From the NCBI RefSeq assembly GCF_030705605.1, contig NZ_JAPCKK010000034.1, positions 62,001 through 126,000 of the forward strand: 64,000 nt of DNA, read 5' to 3'. This document shows positions 24,482 through 33,246 of the stretch, piece by piece. The position numbers were made by a program, and so were the translations under genes. The notes below the pieces were generated by a model, which was given only the letters and a program-made list of their open reading frames with translations, did not search any database and was not told the origin of the DNA. How positions within the stretch are numbered: the stretch's first letter is position 1; every line of letters starts with the position of its first letter. Origin of the DNA: Paenibacillus zeirhizosphaerae (GTDB taxonomy: Bacteria; Bacillota; Bacilli; Paenibacillales; Paenibacillaceae).

Positions 24482-24495
24482 TGAAAGCGTTTCCT
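24482..24495. promoter_or_regulatory. Candidate CcpA (cre) site, weak
   Basis: TGAAAGCGTTTCCT matches the cre consensus TGWAANCGNTNWCA with about two mismatches. It lies about 55 bp upstream of the binding-protein gene, suggesting catabolite repression. Confidence 0.45.
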
Positions 24496-24581
24496 TCAGC
24501 ACCATTATCTTATCACTCACGCTTTTGAGCCAGCTATAAATATCTTTGCCAAGATTGGTGCTATTGTTATGTCATTGGATT

Positions 24582-24595
24582 GGATAGCGCTTTCA
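24582..24595. promoter_or_regulatory. Candidate CcpA (cre) site, strong
   Basis: On the minus strand TGAAAGCGCTATCC differs from the cre consensus TGWAANCGNTNWCA at one position. It lies in the promoter region of the binding-protein operon, just after the sensor kinase gene. The core AAAGCGCTATC recurs upstream of the response regulator gene at 28061-28074. Confidence 0.55.
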
Positions 24596-24640
24596 TGTAG
24601 TATTATTTTTTGTTTTTGGCAGATTATTTGGATAAAGCTA

Positions 24641-26434
24641 TCATTCTTCACTATCCGGCAGTTGTTCAATTAGAGGCAGCGTGATGGTTACCTTCGTTCC
24701 CTCCCCTTTGGCGCTCGTAATGCTAACCCCATATTGCTCGCCGTACAACAGGGTGATCCGGTTATGAACATTCTGAATGCCAATCCCGGTAAAAAGCTGG
24801 CGCTTGCTCTTCGGATTTGGCAACGTATCTTGCCCGGACAAGCCGTCCATGCCATCCCCGTTATCTGCCACCTCGCATATTAGCGTATCCTCCGTGTGGG
24901 ACACCAGGATATAAATTGTTCCCTCGTTCTTGTGATTAAATGCATGGAAAAATGCATTCTCAATAAAAGGCTGGATGATCAGCTTGGGCACATGATAGTG
25001 CATGCAATCGGGAGCCGCAAACATATTGACCTTGATCCGGTCTCCGTAGCGGATATGGTTAATAAACACATAATTCCGCATATTGGCCAATTCCTGCTCA
25101 ATCGTAATCGTTTCACTGACGTTGCTGATTGTATTCTGCAGCAGGGAGATCAGCGCATTGATCGTGTCCGCCGCCTTCTCCTTACTGCCCTGCTGTACCA
25201 GAAATTTGACCGATGCGAGCGTATTGTACAGAAAATGCGGATTAATCTGCCGCTGCAGGGCCGCCAGCTCGGCGTTCCGCTGCTCCTTCTGGGTGTGCAG
25301 CAGCTTCTCGATATAGTCGTTCAGCTCATAGAGCATATAGTTATAGGCCTTGCCGAGCTCACGCGTCTCGTAGCTTCCGGTAATATTGATGTAATTATCG
25401 AAATTCTTCTCCGTGATCTTGGACATCTGCTTGACCAGGCGGGACAAGGAATTGGTTAACCGTCTGGAAATCAGAAATACGATCAGCAGCGCCAGTGAAA
25501 TAATCACCAGACAGATCATCATCACCGACTTGACGTCGATAATCTGGCCAACAGCGTACCTGCGGTCAATCAGATTAACGAGGTAGAAATCATACGCCGG
25601 GATATAATTGGCGAGGAGAATGTGGTCCTTGCCCATCACATCCGCATTTTTGTAAGGAAGCTGGTGCTTTACAAGATCTTCGGCATTGCTGAGCAACCCG
25701 GGAGAGCTCTGTCCGATCAACTCTTCGCGGTTGCTGGATACAATCCGGCCCGTCTTGTCCAGAATGACGACATCGTTGCCGCTGCTGGTGAAATTGGCAT
25801 AGAACTGCTTGAACTCCTGCTCACGAATGGAGACATACAAAAGACCGTACAGCGATCCGCTTGTACGTTCGACGAGGGCTTTGGAGGCGATTATAAAATG
25901 CTCGTCCCGCGCGGCTCCCGGCCCACGCTGACGGTCATATTGATACATTAGCCGCTTCGGCTCGGCCATCGTATTAACCGTAATCGGGTGATCTGCCAGG
26001 TCTTCCGCCGCCAAGGGCCAGTATGCCTGGCCGTTGGAGTAGCTTCTGCCGTTCACACCCGCAATGGTGATGCGCACATCGTATGCATCCACACTGGACT
26101 TGATCTGCTTCATCTGCTGGCCCATGGTGAAATAGGCCCTGGCCGTAGTGACGGAATCGGTGCTGCCGGCGGTCAGGAAGCTCTTGACCGTCAGGCTCTG
26201 GGACGCATGGCTGGAGGCGTTCACGATGGAATCATTGAACGACTCGAAGCTGGTTTTAATCTGGTTCAACACCTTGGAATTGGTGATGCTGAAGGTCTCG
26301 ACGAACAGACGCTCCGACATGCGGATCGTAACCAGTGAAGTTAACACACTTACCGCTGTAATGCTGATGATCATTACGATGAATAGTTTAATGAACAGCC
26401 CATCCTGCTTCATTCGGTCCAGATACTTTTTCAT
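24641..26434 (-). CDS. Sensor histidine kinase (YesM type)
   Basis: 597 residues: an N-terminal membrane span (LFIVMIISITAVSVLTSLVT), an extracellular sensor of about 250 residues (Cache-like), a second span (VMMICLVIISLALLIVFLIS), HAMP, then the His_kinase domain with INPHFLYNTLASVKFLVQQ (phosphoacceptor His near 398) and a HATPase_c domain (LIIQPFIENAFFHAF, then VADNGDGMDGL and GIGIQNVHNRI). YesM kinases detect extracellular sugars directly or through binding proteins. Its gene follows the response regulator gene by 18 bp and precedes the importer, which it presumably controls. Confidence 0.93.
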   Translation of the reverse strand: MKKYLDRMKQDGLFIKLFIVMIISITAVSVLTSLVTIRMSERLFVETFSITNSKVLNQIKTSFESFNDSIVNASSHASQSLTVKSFLTAGSTDSVTTARAYFTMGQQMKQIKSSVDAYDVRITIAGVNGRSYSNGQAYWPLAAEDLADHPITVNTMAEPKRLMYQYDRQRGPGAARDEHFIIASKALVERTSGSLYGLLYVSIREQEFKQFYANFTSSGNDVVILDKTGRIVSSNREELIGQSSPGLLSNAEDLVKHQLPYKNADVMGKDHILLANYIPAYDFYLVNLIDRRYAVGQIIDVKSVMMICLVIISLALLIVFLISRRLTNSLSRLVKQMSKITEKNFDNYINITGSYETRELGKAYNYMLYELNDYIEKLLHTQKEQRNAELAALQRQINPHFLYNTLASVKFLVQQGSKEKAADTINALISLLQNTISNVSETITIEQELANMRNYVFINHIRYGDRIKVNMFAAPDCMHYHVPKLIIQPFIENAFFHAFNHKNEGTIYILVSHTEDTLICEVADNGDGMDGLSGQDTLPNPKSKRQLFTGIGIQNVHNRITLLYGEQYGVSITSAKGEGTKVTITLPLIEQLPDSEE

Positions 26435-26452
26435 AAACGCTTCCTTTTCCTG

Positions 26453-28006
26453 TTAGTGCTGTCTTCGATATTGGCTGGGCGAGCTGCCTGTCAGCTTCTT
26501 GAACACCTTCGTAAAATAGCTGTGATCGGAATACCCAACCCTGCTGCTAATCTCCGAAATCGGAGCCGTACTTGAGCGCAGCAGCTCGGCCGCCTTGTCC
26601 ACACGGACCTTATTCAAATATTCGCTGAACCCTTCCGTGTTGTGCGCCGCAAAATAGGTGGACAGGTAGGAAGGGTTAAAATGAAAATGCTTGGCCAGAG
26701 CGGTCAGGCTGAGCGGCTCGCTGTAGTGATCATTGATGTAATCGAGCAGCATTTTCATACTGTCGCCGCCCGTCTGCTGCTGCTTCAAAGCAATCAGCCG
26801 CCCAGCTTCCTGCAGAAAATCCTCAAGCTTTGCGGTCGCTTCATGCACATGAGCAGCCTCTTCTATGGCCTGAAAGTAGGTAAACTTCGCTTTATCCAGC
26901 TCCTTGACGTCATAACCGGAGCCGCCCAGCAAAATCGTAATATTGAAAATGATGTTCCCGAGAAAGGATCTGAATTCGGAAGCCGAACTCCTGTGATCCT
27001 TCGCCATTCCGGCCACATGGTCCCGCAGCGACTGGAAGGCAGACTCATAATGCTCCCGTTTCATATCCTCGGCAAAACGCTTCAGGTCGAACAAGGCGGT
27101 GTCCGAACCTGGCTGCGACACGGAAGCCTCCTTCAGCAGCGGCACCTCCGGGAAATAAAACCTGCTGTCGATCAGCTTGTTCAGCCTGTCCCTGAATATG
27201 CTTCCCAATTCATTGAAATTGCTGAACCATCGGCTGATCACCCATCCGTACCCCGGATGCCTAGAGGCTGAAGCCTCCACCAGACCTTCAACCTTGGCCA
27301 GCAGATGTGCATAGTCTTCCTGCTTCACATTAATCAAAAAAACCGACAGCGGGCTATCCGCCGGTACGGGCTGGACCACGATATGCTCCATGCCCGCCTG
27401 CAGGGAAGCGGCCAGCTCCTGCCCGGGATCAGCCATCCCCCCGCTTGCGCTCTTAGGTGACAATCGGCTCCCCCCCGCACCCAGCAGGCAGAAGCCTCCG
27501 TAGGGGAAATACCGCTTCGGAAGATCCGGGTCATATTCAATATCATAGGACGCAATCAGCTTGCCGATCAGAGACTCCATAGTAACGGTATGGCTGTCTG
27601 TACCGCCGGTATATTGTATCGACGGGATACGGCGGGCGGTCTTTTGCAGTACCCGCAGCAGCTCCTCCGTCTCCAGCTTGGGCTTCAATATATAATCGGC
27701 CACGCCGCTTTGGAAGGTTGAGCGGACATACTCGAACTCGCCATAGCTGCTCAGCACAATAATCTCAATTTGCGGATAACGGCTCTTCACCACTCTGGTG
27801 AACTCTTCGCCATCCATTAGGGGCATCACAATATCGGTAATGACAATGTGCGGGTGCACCGTTTCAATCAGCTCCAGGGCCTCCCGGCCGTTGGCGGCTT
27901 CTCCGGCGATCTCGAACCCGTACTGCTCCCAGTTCAAATAATGCTTGATTCCCTGACGGACCAGAGTTTCGTCATCCACGACTAAAATCCGGCATACCTG
28001 CCCCAT
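26453..28006 (-). CDS. Response regulator with AraC output (YesN type)
   Basis: 517 residues. The receiver at 1-125 has VVDDE, phosphoacceptor Asp58 in IVITDIVMPLMDG and Lys in YILKPKLE. A helical linker of about 270 residues follows, then an AraC double helix-turn-helix (LSLTALAKHFHFNPSYLSTYF, then ISEISSRVGYSDHSYFTKVFK) ending KLTGSSPSQYRRQ. Start ATG 28006 follows GGGGGAGTGAG. With the YesM-type kinase it forms a two-component system expected to activate the adjacent beta-galactoside operon. A cre-like site lies 55 bp upstream. Confidence 0.93.
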   Translation of the reverse strand: MGQVCRILVVDDETLVRQGIKHYLNWEQYGFEIAGEAANGREALELIETVHPHIVITDIVMPLMDGEEFTRVVKSRYPQIEIIVLSSYGEFEYVRSTFQSGVADYILKPKLETEELLRVLQKTARRIPSIQYTGGTDSHTVTMESLIGKLIASYDIEYDPDLPKRYFPYGGFCLLGAGGSRLSPKSASGGMADPGQELAASLQAGMEHIVVQPVPADSPLSVFLINVKQEDYAHLLAKVEGLVEASASRHPGYGWVISRWFSNFNELGSIFRDRLNKLIDSRFYFPEVPLLKEASVSQPGSDTALFDLKRFAEDMKREHYESAFQSLRDHVAGMAKDHRSSASEFRSFLGNIIFNITILLGGSGYDVKELDKAKFTYFQAIEEAAHVHEATAKLEDFLQEAGRLIALKQQQTGGDSMKMLLDYINDHYSEPLSLTALAKHFHFNPSYLSTYFAAHNTEGFSEYLNKVRVDKAAELLRSSTAPISEISSRVGYSDHSYFTKVFKKLTGSSPSQYRRQH

Positions 28007-28060
28007 GCTCTCACTCCCCCATTATTACGGAATTTCCAGACCACTATAGCCCCATCACAA

Positions 28061-28074
28061 TGATAGCGCTTTAT
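28061..28074. promoter_or_regulatory. Candidate cre site upstream of the response regulator
   Basis: On the minus strand ATAAAGCGCTATCA matches the cre consensus with about two mismatches and shares AAAGCGCTATC with the site at 24582-24595. This would place both the sensor genes and the transporter under CcpA. Confidence 0.45.
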
Positions 28075-28142
28075 AAGTGTATTAATGCTACCATAATTCA
28101 ATTCAAAGGGGCAAAGGAAAAAATACGCTTCCGTCTTTCGTT

Positions 28143-28210
28143 GGGGGAGACGCTCCGAGAACGCAGCATTCCTCGCTATTGCCTCTTCGGGCCAAAGGCG
28201 AGCCCGCCAC
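28143..28210. repeat. Dispersed repeat, copy 1 (partial)
   Basis: GGGAGACGCTCCGAGAACG, then AGCATTCCT and CTTCGGGCCAAAGG, recurs almost unchanged at 40069-40130. Copy 1 lacks the right arm found in copy 2. It sits just past the 3' end of the NlpC/P60 gene. Confidence 0.65.
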
Positions 28211-28218
28211 TCTGATCA

Positions 28219-29241
28219 TTATTCCCCGATGTACCGGCGGGCACCTGCAAATTCCTGTGCATATTCGGGTGTGCTGATCGGGATGATCTCGACCGTCTTG
28301 CCGGCCTTTGGAGAATGAATCATTTTCCCGTCTCCGGCATACATCGCAACATGATGCACCTTGCCTTTGCCTTGGTTATATGCGAAAAACAGCAAATCGC
28401 CGGGCTGGAGCTCGTCCAGGGCAATCGGCCTCCCTTCCTTGATCTGTTCTGACGCGTCACGCGGCAGCTTGATGCCATGGAAGGCATATACGGCTGAGGT
28501 AAAGCCCGAACAGTCAAAACCATAGGCTGATCCACCCGCCCACAGATAAGGCAGACCCAGGAACCGCTTCGCTGTGTGGACAAGGTCGGTGCCTGACGGC
28601 TGCGGGATGTCCACAGCCTGCTCATAGACCAGCGCATCCTTGGCTTTCAGCCATGCGGTCCCCCCGGCAGGGGTATGAACCTTGATCCAACTGTCCTCCT
28701 GTGCAGCGACGGGCAGTCTTGTATTAAAGCTGACCTCCAACGCCTTGGACTGCTTGTCCTGCTTATACAATACGGCCGTTTTGGCGCTCACGACCACGAA
28801 CGGGCAGCCGTCATAAGCGGAGGTTGTCGTCATAACCTGCGAGCTGGGCAGCCAGCCGGGATACCCGTATTGGCTCTTGGAGGTCGCCTGGTCAACGACA
28901 GCCACCTTGACCCAGCTTCCCTTGACCTGCAGCAAGCGTACCTCCTGTCCATACAACGCCTGCGTTTCCGTCCGCCCTGTCAGCCATCTGCGCTGGCTTA
29001 CCGACATAGAGGCCGTCCATTTTCGGATATCTACCGGGCTGGTCAGCGAAGGCTGATCCAGTGTCCGGTTAATGGACGGCTCCTTCCAGAGCGTGGCGAC
29101 CGAGACGTTAATGTAATGCTTGCGCACCGCCTGGGAAGGGGCACAGCTCTCCCCGGCTGCACCCGCCGAACCGGGAATGATCAAGGAGAAGAGAAGGATA
29201 ACCGCGAAGCATGCCGATAATATTCTGACAGATCGATTCAT
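28219..29241 (-). CDS. Secreted NlpC/P60 endopeptidase with SH3 domains
   Basis: 340 residues from ATG 29241, after GAAAGTGAG. Signal peptide: RILSACFAVILLFSLIIPGS then AGAAG. Two bacterial SH3 domains follow (about 50-130 and 150-205: LRLLQVKGSWVKVAV-type and KTAVLYKQDKQSK), then a C-terminal NlpC/P60 domain with catalytic Cys in YGFDCSGFTSAVY and His in VHHVAMYAGDGKMIHSP. The layout matches YkfC-like gamma-D-glutamyl-L-diamino acid endopeptidases, which cut stem peptides of murein fragments. A role in wall turnover or muropeptide recycling outside the membrane is likely. It is a single gene. Confidence 0.92.
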   Translation of the reverse strand: MNRSVRILSACFAVILLFSLIIPGSAGAAGESCAPSQAVRKHYINVSVATLWKEPSINRTLDQPSLTSPVDIRKWTASMSVSQRRWLTGRTETQALYGQEVRLLQVKGSWVKVAVVDQATSKSQYGYPGWLPSSQVMTTTSAYDGCPFVVVSAKTAVLYKQDKQSKALEVSFNTRLPVAAQEDSWIKVHTPAGGTAWLKAKDALVYEQAVDIPQPSGTDLVHTAKRFLGLPYLWAGGSAYGFDCSGFTSAVYAFHGIKLPRDASEQIKEGRPIALDELQPGDLLFFAYNQGKGKVHHVAMYAGDGKMIHSPKAGKTVEIIPISTPEYAQEFAGARRYIGE

Positions 29242-29349
29242 TAAGATTGGACTCACTTTCTGTAATGCAAAAGTTAAAATCTTTCATCTTAATACTTCGA
29301 GTTTGACTAGACATGCTCCTGCAAGCTTGCGATTTGCTCCACAAAAATC

Positions 29350-29388
29350 AGAGAAACCGGTTCTCCCTATCAATTAAGAAAGAACCGG
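29350..29388 (-). terminator. Terminator of the methyltransferase gene
   Basis: CCGGTTCT (29357-29364) pairs with AGAACCGG (29381-29388); on the minus strand it is followed by the T-rich TTTCTCTGATTTTT. Confidence 0.6.
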
Positions 29389-29395
29389 AGAATGG

Positions 29396-30061
29396 TCAAC
29401 TCACATAATGTGGCTTCAATTGATCCCAGTTCCGCACGATTGTCTCCATCCGGCTATCGTAACCTTTGGGCATCAAAATACCAAGTCCGCTGGAATGCTC
29501 GAATTCCGCAGATGGGTACCGTTCCTTAAGCTCCTCCCACAGCTTGTAGACGCCGAACCCGTAATATCTTGCGGAAATATCGTGGAAGAGGACAATGCCG
29601 TTGTCGGCGACTTTGGGCAGCCATGTCTCGTAATCGTGAGATACCGCCTCATAGGAATGAAAACCATCGATATGCAAAAGGTCGATCGATTCGTCCGCGA
29701 ACCTGTCAAGCGCATCATCGAACAGTGATCTCACAGGAACAGCTTCCTTCTGGTATAATTGGGAAACGGCTCGCTGAATGGTTTCATAGACTGTACTGTC
29801 ATAGCTTCCCGAATGGCCGTCACCTTGCCACGTATCCACACCATAGCACTGAGCCTCATAGCCTTCGTCTTTGATGGCCTGACAAAAGCTGAAAAAGGAT
29901 GCCCCCCAATGCGTGCCGAGTTCGACGATGATTTTCGGTTTGAGAAACCGGACCAGATCATAAGCGAATTGGCGATGCCCCGCCCATGCGGATTGATTCT
30001 TGATCCGTATATCGACCTGATCACACTCGAAAAGGGCATCATAAAATTTCCATTCGTTCAT
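29396..30061 (-). CDS. Class I SAM methyltransferase (CmcI-like)
   Basis: 221 residues from ATG 30061, 9 nt after GAGAGG; the ATG at 30070 touches that site. The SAM-binding motif is PKIIVELGTHWGASFFSFCQ, the acidic loop CYGVDTWQGDG and motif IDLLHIDGFHSYEAVSHDYE. The last, with its Asp and His, resembles the metal-dependent site of CmcI/rhamnosyl O-methyltransferase enzymes. These methylate sugar or small-molecule hydroxyls and often sit in glycan loci. It is the outermost gene of the minus-strand half of the aldolase/carboligase cluster. Confidence 0.82.
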   Translation of the reverse strand: MNEWKFYDALFECDQVDIRIKNQSAWAGHRQFAYDLVRFLKPKIIVELGTHWGASFFSFCQAIKDEGYEAQCYGVDTWQGDGHSGSYDSTVYETIQRAVSQLYQKEAVPVRSLFDDALDRFADESIDLLHIDGFHSYEAVSHDYETWLPKVADNGIVLFHDISARYYGFGVYKLWEELKERYPSAEFEHSSGLGILMPKGYDSRMETIVRNWDQLKPHYVS

Positions 30062-30212
30062 CACATTCATCCTCTCGAATACCTGTTAATCGCTTCTTGG
30101 CATTCTATTCACAGAGCCCATGGTTTTGTGACGGGGAGAATGATTTTCGCCCCAGTAAGTAATCCCGAATCCCGGAATGAGATAAGAAGCTAGAGCACAA
30201 TAGCACAATGGG

Positions 30213-31229
30213 CTACCGCACCTGCGATAAGCTGACGGCAACTTCAAGAATGATATCCTCCTGACCGGCGACGACCTTCCTTCTTCCCAATTCGTAGAAT
30301 ATATCTTTGGGATCGATATTGTACTGTTTGGCAATCCGGTCGACAGGCTTCGCGAAGCCTGAGAACACGCCCGTAAGCCCGCTGACAATACTCGTTGAAT
30401 TAACGTAAGGCACTTTCAGGAAGCTGGCTTCGGCCGTATCCGCAGCATCCAGCAGCCTGTATAAGTCGATTCCTGTCTCATACCCCATCTTCTTCATCAC
30501 AGCGATCAGAATCTCCAACTGCGCATTCCCCGCCCCGGCTCCGAAGCCTCTCATGGTCGCATCCAATATGGTCGCCCCCGCTTCGAGCGCCGCTATTGAA
30601 TTGGCGATGCCCATTCCCAGATTGTTATGGGCGTGAAAACCGACGGGGATATCCAGCGCCTCCACAAGAACGCCGATTCTGTTCTTCACGTTATCCGGCA
30701 GATAGGCTCCGGCAGAATCCATAATAATAATGCCCTGAGCCCCGTAGCTCTGCATCTTGCGGGCTTCCTCGGCCAATATGGAGGCCGGCGCCATATGCGA
30801 CATCATGAGTACGCCGTACACCTCCCGCCCCTGATTGCGGGAATACTCGATATGGCGCTTCGTGATGTCGGCTTCCGTACAATGTGACGCCACGCGAATG
30901 ACGTCAACCCCGATATCCAGCGCATTTTTAAGATCCTTATTGATCGTTGCAAACCCGGGAATGACATGAATGCCCAGCTTGGTTTTATTTAATATATTAC
31001 GGCAGGTTTCCAGCATCTCCGTGTCCGAAATGGAGCTTTCGCCCAATTGAAGTGACGAGGCTCCAAGTCCGTTGCCATGCCCGACTTCAATGATCGGGAT
31101 ACCTGCCTCTTCGGCAATTTCCGCATATAAGGTTAACTGCTGAGCGTTCAATTTATGTTGAATCGCATGTGAACCGTCTCTGAGCGTCGGGTCACTGATG
31201 AGAATACGCTTTATCCACGCTTCATCCAT
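30213..31229 (-). CDS. mhpE: 4-hydroxy-2-oxovalerate aldolase
   Basis: 338 residues, the usual length of DmpG/BphI/MhpE. It has the metal- and substrate-site motif SDPTLRDGSHAIQHKL, VGHGNGLGASSLQLG, and the metal-binding FHAHNNLGMGIANS (His-x-His). The family splits 4-hydroxy-2-oxoacids into pyruvate and an aldehyde that is channelled to an acylating dehydrogenase. The matching dehydrogenase is at 35435-36325, on the opposite strand of the same cluster. No hydratase or ring-cleavage gene is present, so degradation of aromatics is unlikely here; the pair may run in a biosynthetic branch with the carboligase. Confidence 0.9.
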   Translation of the reverse strand: MDEAWIKRILISDPTLRDGSHAIQHKLNAQQLTLYAEIAEEAGIPIIEVGHGNGLGASSLQLGESSISDTEMLETCRNILNKTKLGIHVIPGFATINKDLKNALDIGVDVIRVASHCTEADITKRHIEYSRNQGREVYGVLMMSHMAPASILAEEARKMQSYGAQGIIIMDSAGAYLPDNVKNRIGVLVEALDIPVGFHAHNNLGMGIANSIAALEAGATILDATMRGFGAGAGNAQLEILIAVMKKMGYETGIDLYRLLDAADTAEASFLKVPYVNSTSIVSGLTGVFSGFAKPVDRIAKQYNIDPKDIFYELGRRKVVAGQEDIILEVAVSLSQVR

Positions 31230-31272
31230 AGTTCCATCGATCCTTTCCGATTGTATAGTTGGGATCCCGTAT

Positions 31273-31301
31273 CGTATATATGTTCCATGTTCATATATAC
31301 G
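31273..31301. promoter_or_regulatory. Perfect 10-bp palindromic operator in divergent promoter
   Basis: CGTATATATG (31273-31282) and CATATATACG (31292-31301) are exact inverted repeats separated by 9 bp, midway between the divergent aldolase and carboligase genes. They likely bind a dimeric regulator that coordinates both halves of the cluster. Confidence 0.6.
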
Positions 31302-31440
31302 AAGCCCTATTCATATTATGTGAAAGGGGTTTGTTTCCGTTCCAGAACCGGATGAACCAATGAGCGGTTTAACACATACGATGCTTTTAGTAAAAAGAAC
31401 CTTCTATCCATTGACGCTGATCGGAGAGGGGAGCAACGAT

Positions 31441-33210
31441 TTGAACATGAGAGTTGCGGATTATATAACACATTCATTATATAAAGCAGGCGGTGAAACG
31501 GTGTTCCTCGTCACTGGGGGAATGATTATGCACTTGACCGATGCTCTATACCAGCATGAACAGCAGGCTTATATTTGCTGTCACCATGAGCAAGCGGCGA
31601 CGATGGCGGCAGAGGCATACGGCCGTTTGACAGGCCAGCTTGGCGTCGCTTACGTCACGGCAGGTCCGGGAGCTCTGAATACGATCACCGGTGCGGCGGG
31701 GGCCTATGTGGACTCCTCCCCAATGGTGATTGTCGCCGGTAATTCCAAGGTTTCATTAGCCAAGGTCAAGGGCCCACGGCAATTTGCTCTGCAGGGCTTC
31801 GATTCATTGCCTATATTTGAACAGATTACGAAATACGCAGTGAGACTGGAAGATATAAGTCAGGTCAGGTATGAGGTGGAGAAATGTATTTTTCTCGCCA
31901 AGCATGGACGTGTGGGTCCGGTGTATCTGGAGGTGCCGGTTGATTTGCAAGCAGCTTCCTTTGATCCCGAGGCATTCACTGGTTATGTTCCAGAGACAGA
32001 GAAAGTCCCGGAAATTACAGAAGAACAGACCTATCAGGTAACAGCGGCTCTGAAGAACAGCAGCCGACCGTGTTTATTGGTGGGAGCAGGCATTCGGCTT
32101 GCCGGTGCAATGGAAGCCTTCCGGGCATTTGCAGAGAAAGCGCAGATTCCCGTACTCACCTCGCGATTAGGGATGGATTTGATCGATTACGATCATCCCC
32201 TCTTCGTCGGCCGACCGGGTACATATGGTGACCGGGCAGCGAATTTTACGGTACAAAATTGCGATCTGTTGATTACTGTCGGCTGCAGATTGGGGATCGG
32301 CCTTGTCGGTTATGACTATGCCGAGTTTGCCAAGAAGGCCATCAAAATACATGTGGATATCGATAAGCGGGAGATCGATAAACCTTCGGTGATTCCGGAT
32401 ATCCCCATCCATGGGGACGCCGCTGCATTTTTTGCCAAGCTGGCTGCACAGTGGGACGCTGCGCCATCCTATCCCGCCTGGCTTGCACAAACCCAGCATT
32501 GGAAGCGGCGTTATCCCGTCGATTTGCCGGCGTATGATGATGATACCCACGGAATCAATTCCTACCGGTTCATGACCAAATTCTCCGAACAGGTGTCCAA
32601 GGAAGCACTGTTTGTGGTGGATACGGGCTCCTGTTTCCACGTGCATGCTCAGGCTTTCAGGGTGAAAGAAGGACAAAGACATATTATCACCGGGGGTTTA
32701 TCCACCATGGGGTATACACCCGGAGCCATCGGCGTATCGGTGGCGGCGGGTCACCGGGAAGTCTATTGCATTACAGGAGACGGGTCGTTCCAGATGAATC
32801 TGCAGGAGCTGCAAACGATTCGCCACCATAAGCTTCCGGTCAAGTTTATCCTGTTCAACAATAACGGATATCTGTTGATTCGGCACACGCAGAATAACTT
32901 TATGGAAGGGCGTCTTATTGGAGAAGGCCCCACTTCCGGCTTGAGCTTCGTTCCCTTCGACAAGATTGCCGATACGTTCGGGCTGGGGTACCTGAAGATT
33001 TCGAAACTGCATGAATTGGATCGCAAAATCGAAGAATTGATCCGATATGAGGGCCCAATGATCTGCGAAATCATGACACCGTCCGATCAATTGCTCATTC
33101 CCAGAGTGGCTTCCCGTAAGCTGGACGATGGTACGATGGTTTCCGCGCCCTATGATGATATGTTTCCATTTCTCCCCAGAGAAGAATACGAATCCAACTG
33201 TGTGGAATGA
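31441..33210 (+). CDS. TPP-dependent carboligase (acetolactate synthase-like)
   Basis: About 589 residues from TTG 31441, 8 nt after GGAGAGGGGA; the ATG at 31447 is spaced too far. The PYR domain carries the catalytic Glu in YICCHHEQAATMAAEAYGRL, then the middle domain (PCLLVGAGIRLAG), then the PP domain with the TPP-binding ITGDGSFQMNLQELQTI and FNNNGY. Family members add a hydroxyethyl unit from pyruvate to a keto compound. There is no regulatory subunit gene and it sits among sugar-modifying genes, so a YerE-like sugar carboligase is more likely than branched-chain amino acid synthesis. The acceptor is unknown. Confidence 0.85.
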   Translation: MNMRVADYITHSLYKAGGETVFLVTGGMIMHLTDALYQHEQQAYICCHHEQAATMAAEAYGRLTGQLGVAYVTAGPGALNTITGAAGAYVDSSPMVIVAGNSKVSLAKVKGPRQFALQGFDSLPIFEQITKYAVRLEDISQVRYEVEKCIFLAKHGRVGPVYLEVPVDLQAASFDPEAFTGYVPETEKVPEITEEQTYQVTAALKNSSRPCLLVGAGIRLAGAMEAFRAFAEKAQIPVLTSRLGMDLIDYDHPLFVGRPGTYGDRAANFTVQNCDLLITVGCRLGIGLVGYDYAEFAKKAIKIHVDIDKREIDKPSVIPDIPIHGDAAAFFAKLAAQWDAAPSYPAWLAQTQHWKRRYPVDLPAYDDDTHGINSYRFMTKFSEQVSKEALFVVDTGSCFHVHAQAFRVKEGQRHIITGGLSTMGYTPGAIGVSVAAGHREVYCITGDGSFQMNLQELQTIRHHKLPVKFILFNNNGYLLIRHTQNNFMEGRLIGEGPTSGLSFVPFDKIADTFGLGYLKISKLHELDRKIEELIRYEGPMICEIMTPSDQLLIPRVASRKLDDGTMVSAPYDDMFPFLPREEYESNCVE

Positions 33211-33246
33211 CTGCTTGCTTAAGAGGAAGGAGATGAACGATTCGGA

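Noticed and set aside
31441..33210. Acetolactate synthase for branched-chain amino acids (ilvB) as the name for this gene and for 57152-58921
   Set aside because: Neither has an ilvN, ilvC or leu neighbour or a T-box leader, and both lie in sugar-modifying clusters; ilvB cannot be fully excluded but is not the best reading.
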